DNA of 64,000 nt from Fimbriimonadaceae bacterium (lineage in GTDB: Bacteria > Armatimonadota > Fimbriimonadia > Fimbriimonadales > Fimbriimonadaceae): contig JAIBBE010000001.1 in the NCBI GenBank assembly GCA_019694835.1, forward strand, positions 49,850 to 113,849, read 5' to 3'. The notes under the pieces are model-generated. The model was not told the DNA's origin. It ran no database searches and was given only the letters and a program-made list of their open reading frames with translations. A program made the position numbers and the translations under genes. Positions 62,733 to 64,000 of this stretch are shown here, piece after piece. Positions within the stretch are counted from its first letter, which is position 1. Every line of letters starts with the position of its first letter.

Positions 62733-63404
62733 ATGCGCTACGAAATCATGTATCAACCGGCATTCGCCGTCGCCAAGATCCTGCTCGAGCATGGTGAGGC
62801 GATCCGGGCGGAAAGCGGAGCGATGCTCAGCATGTCGCCGACGATCACGCTTGAGTCGAAGATCCAAGGCGGGATCGGGAAGATGTTCGGGCGAATGCTC
62901 GGAGGCGAAAGCGCTTTCCAGACGACCTTCACCGCGACCACCGGTCCCGGTGAATTGCTCCTCGCTCCGAGCGCGCCCGGCGACATCTTCGCGCTTCCGC
63001 TGACGGGCCATCCGATGATGCTCACGAGCGGGAGCTACCTTGCCGGGGATATCAACCTGACGATGGAAACCCACGCCAGCATGCGCGGGCTTTTCGGCGG
63101 CGAGGGGCTGTTCATGATGCGGATGCTCGGGCAGGGACTTCTTCTCGTTTCGAGTTTCGGTGCCCTCCACGCGATCCAGCTTGGCCCCGGGCAGAAGTAC
63201 ATCGTCGACACCGGACATCTCGTGGCGTTTACCGACGGCATGGGCTTCGAAGTCCGCCGAGCCGCGCGCTCGCTCCTGGGAAGCCTGACCTCGGGCGAAG
63301 GATTTGTTTGCGAGATGACTGGCCCCGGCATCGTCTACATGCAGACCCGAACGCCAAGCGGATTCGGCACCTGGGTCGGCTCGTTTATCCCGCGGAGCGG
63401 CTAG
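62733..63404 (+). CDS. AIM24 / TIGR00266-family protein
   Basis: 223 residues from the ATG at 62733. AIM24 beta-barrel pattern: AVAKILLEHGEAIRAESGAMLSMSP, GGESAFQTTFTA and GELLLAPSAPGDIFAL, with LGPGQKYIVDTGHLVAF late. Bacterial members are of unknown function, some linked to membrane or stress responses. Confidence 0.9.
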   Translation: MRYEIMYQPAFAVAKILLEHGEAIRAESGAMLSMSPTITLESKIQGGIGKMFGRMLGGESAFQTTFTATTGPGELLLAPSAPGDIFALPLTGHPMMLTSGSYLAGDINLTMETHASMRGLFGGEGLFMMRMLGQGLLLVSSFGALHAIQLGPGQKYIVDTGHLVAFTDGMGFEVRRAARSLLGSLTSGEGFVCEMTGPGIVYMQTRTPSGFGTWVGSFIPRSG

Positions 63405-63416
63405 CCGTTGGTCAGC

Positions 63417-64000
63417 ATGCTCGCCTTGCTCACGGCTGGAAGTTGGATTGGCGTCCAGCTTTCCGTGAGCGAGATCACGCCCCCCGAACGGCTCGCGCTC
63501 GGCGGCTACACCGAGCGGCGGGGTGCCCTGTTCGAGCGGGGCGGAGACCGGCTGCACGTCCGCACGCTCGTGCTCGAGGGCGGGGGGAAGAAGGTCGTCA
63601 TCGCGAGCGTGGAGATGCTGACGATCCCCGAGAGCCTGCACCGCGAGGTTCTGGCGAAGTTGTCCCAACCCACCCATGCTTCCGCGGGCGGCCTCCATTC
63701 GTGGGAGGATGGAGGCACTGGGACCAACTGCAGGTTCCCGACCCCCTCCCCGGCCCTCCCCCACCGGAGCGGGAGAGGGAGTACGCCAACCTATGCCTCC
63801 ATCCTCCCACGGATGGAGGCTCCGGAAAGTCCCCTCCCCCGAACACGGGGGAGGGTTAGGGAGGGGGCGCGCGCTGACGTTGAGAGCAAAACCAGCGCAC
63901 GCACCCGGACCCCCTCCCCGGCCCTCCCCCACCAGAGTGGGGGAGGGAGTACGCCAACCTATGCCTCCATCCTCCCCCGGATGGAGGCTTCCGGTCCCCT
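63417..64000 (+). CDS. Neutral ceramidase-like protein, N-terminal part with repeat insertions (cut by edge)
   Basis: Open frame from the ATG at 63417 to the window end (194 codons seen). Residues ~17-80 (SEITPPERLALGGYTERRG, LHVRTLVLEGGGKKVVIASVEMLTIPESLHREVLAKL) match the start of neutral/alkaline ceramidase-like hydrolases. The expected THTHS metal-binding motif should follow, but instead the frame enters palindromic repeats and stays open for >100 codons of repeat-encoded Pro/Ser/Arg-rich sequence. Either the gene is interrupted or the protein tolerates a repeat-derived insertion. Confidence 0.7.
   Translation, partial: MLALLTAGSWIGVQLSVSEITPPERLALGGYTERRGALFERGGDRLHVRTLVLEGGGKKVVIASVEMLTIPESLHREVLAKLSQPTHASAGGLHSWEDGGTGTNCRFPTPSPALPHRSGRGSTPTYASILPRMEAPESPLPRTRGRVREGARADVESKTSARTRTPSPALPHQSGGGSTPTYASILPRMEASGP
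63691..63994. repeat. Palindromic and composite repeats inside the ceramidase-like frame
   Basis: 26-bp palindromes at 63691-63716, 63795-63820 and 63963-63988. The last two are parts of a longer composite of about 85 bp (63741-63825 and 63909-63994) made of a CCCCCTCCCC-rich hairpin, a GTACGCCAACC linker and the 26-bp palindrome. Between them is another hairpin (63832-63860, CCCTCCCCC / GGGGGAGGG). Confidence 0.85.

Noticed and set aside
62634..63932. 432-codon minus-strand frame
   Set aside because: Antisense to AIM24 and the repeat tract; its content is repeat-encoded and Arg/Gly-rich.

Overview
The window looks like chromosome from a member of the Fimbriimonadales (phylum Armatimonadota). 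The clues are a pseudopilin with an Armatimonadota-style N-terminus and an H-x9-DG C-terminus (42859-43614), PEP-CTERM surface proteins, a host set of GC-rich genes, and families of dispersed palindromic repeats. This assignment is inference; no rRNA is present to confirm it.

Layout. Positions 1-1038 hold the start of a molybdopterin oxidoreductase (running off the left edge) and a divergent Crp/Fnr-type regulator. From about 1151 to 37293 lies a ~36 kb integrative island inserted in a tRNA-Asn gene. The intact tRNA is at 37248-37323, and a displaced 3' fragment sits next to a tyrosine integrase at the left end, with matching 92-bp direct repeats and integrase arm-type motifs at both ends. 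The island carries (i) a phage-protease remnant and an HNH-like protein; (ii) a minus-strand defence operon (5480-19175) of SNF2 helicase-DUF3883, DUF262/HNH nuclease, DUF1156 DNA methylase, PLD-like protein, an embedded winged-helix/nucleotidyltransferase pair and a HEPN-DUF499 ATPase; (iii) a replication-like protein, an excisionase-like protein and a zinc-finger protein; and (iv) a locus (21660-37154) built around an ECF-like sigma factor and anti-sigma factor, with two secreted TPR-CHAT caspase-like proteins, an array of small secreted Ig-like paralogues, a lipoprotein and membrane proteins.

The most interesting signal is in (iv). Six promoter-position sequences match GTAAGR-N11-GTGYCG exactly, with one near match and one degenerate copy. 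They precede the sigma operon itself and nearly every other transcription unit of the locus, so it looks like a self-contained, mobile sigma-factor regulon controlling an extracytoplasmic CHAT-protease system.

Right of the tRNA the chromosome resumes: a large GH13 amylase-like protein, PEP-CTERM proteins, an S51 peptidase, a pseudopilin, a polysaccharide deacetylase lipoprotein, an esterase, NhaA, then respiratory and nitrate genes. These are a NarI-like membrane protein, a HicAB toxin-antitoxin pair, a nitrate reductase operon with Fe-S, Rieske, cupin and hemerythrin proteins, divergent narK, and a cytochrome bc-type operon. Three sites of the form TATGAY-N4-RTCATA precede the left-edge oxidoreductase/regulator, the nitrate reductase/narK pair and the bc operon. 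In three promoters the site lies exactly 21 bases from a GACAAT -10 element, so the window's Crp/Fnr regulator probably controls all of them.

The right end (61147-64000) is rich in a 26-bp palindromic repeat. Related repeats have inserted in frame into the nitrate reductase, the DUF1156 methylase and a ceramidase-like gene cut by the window edge.
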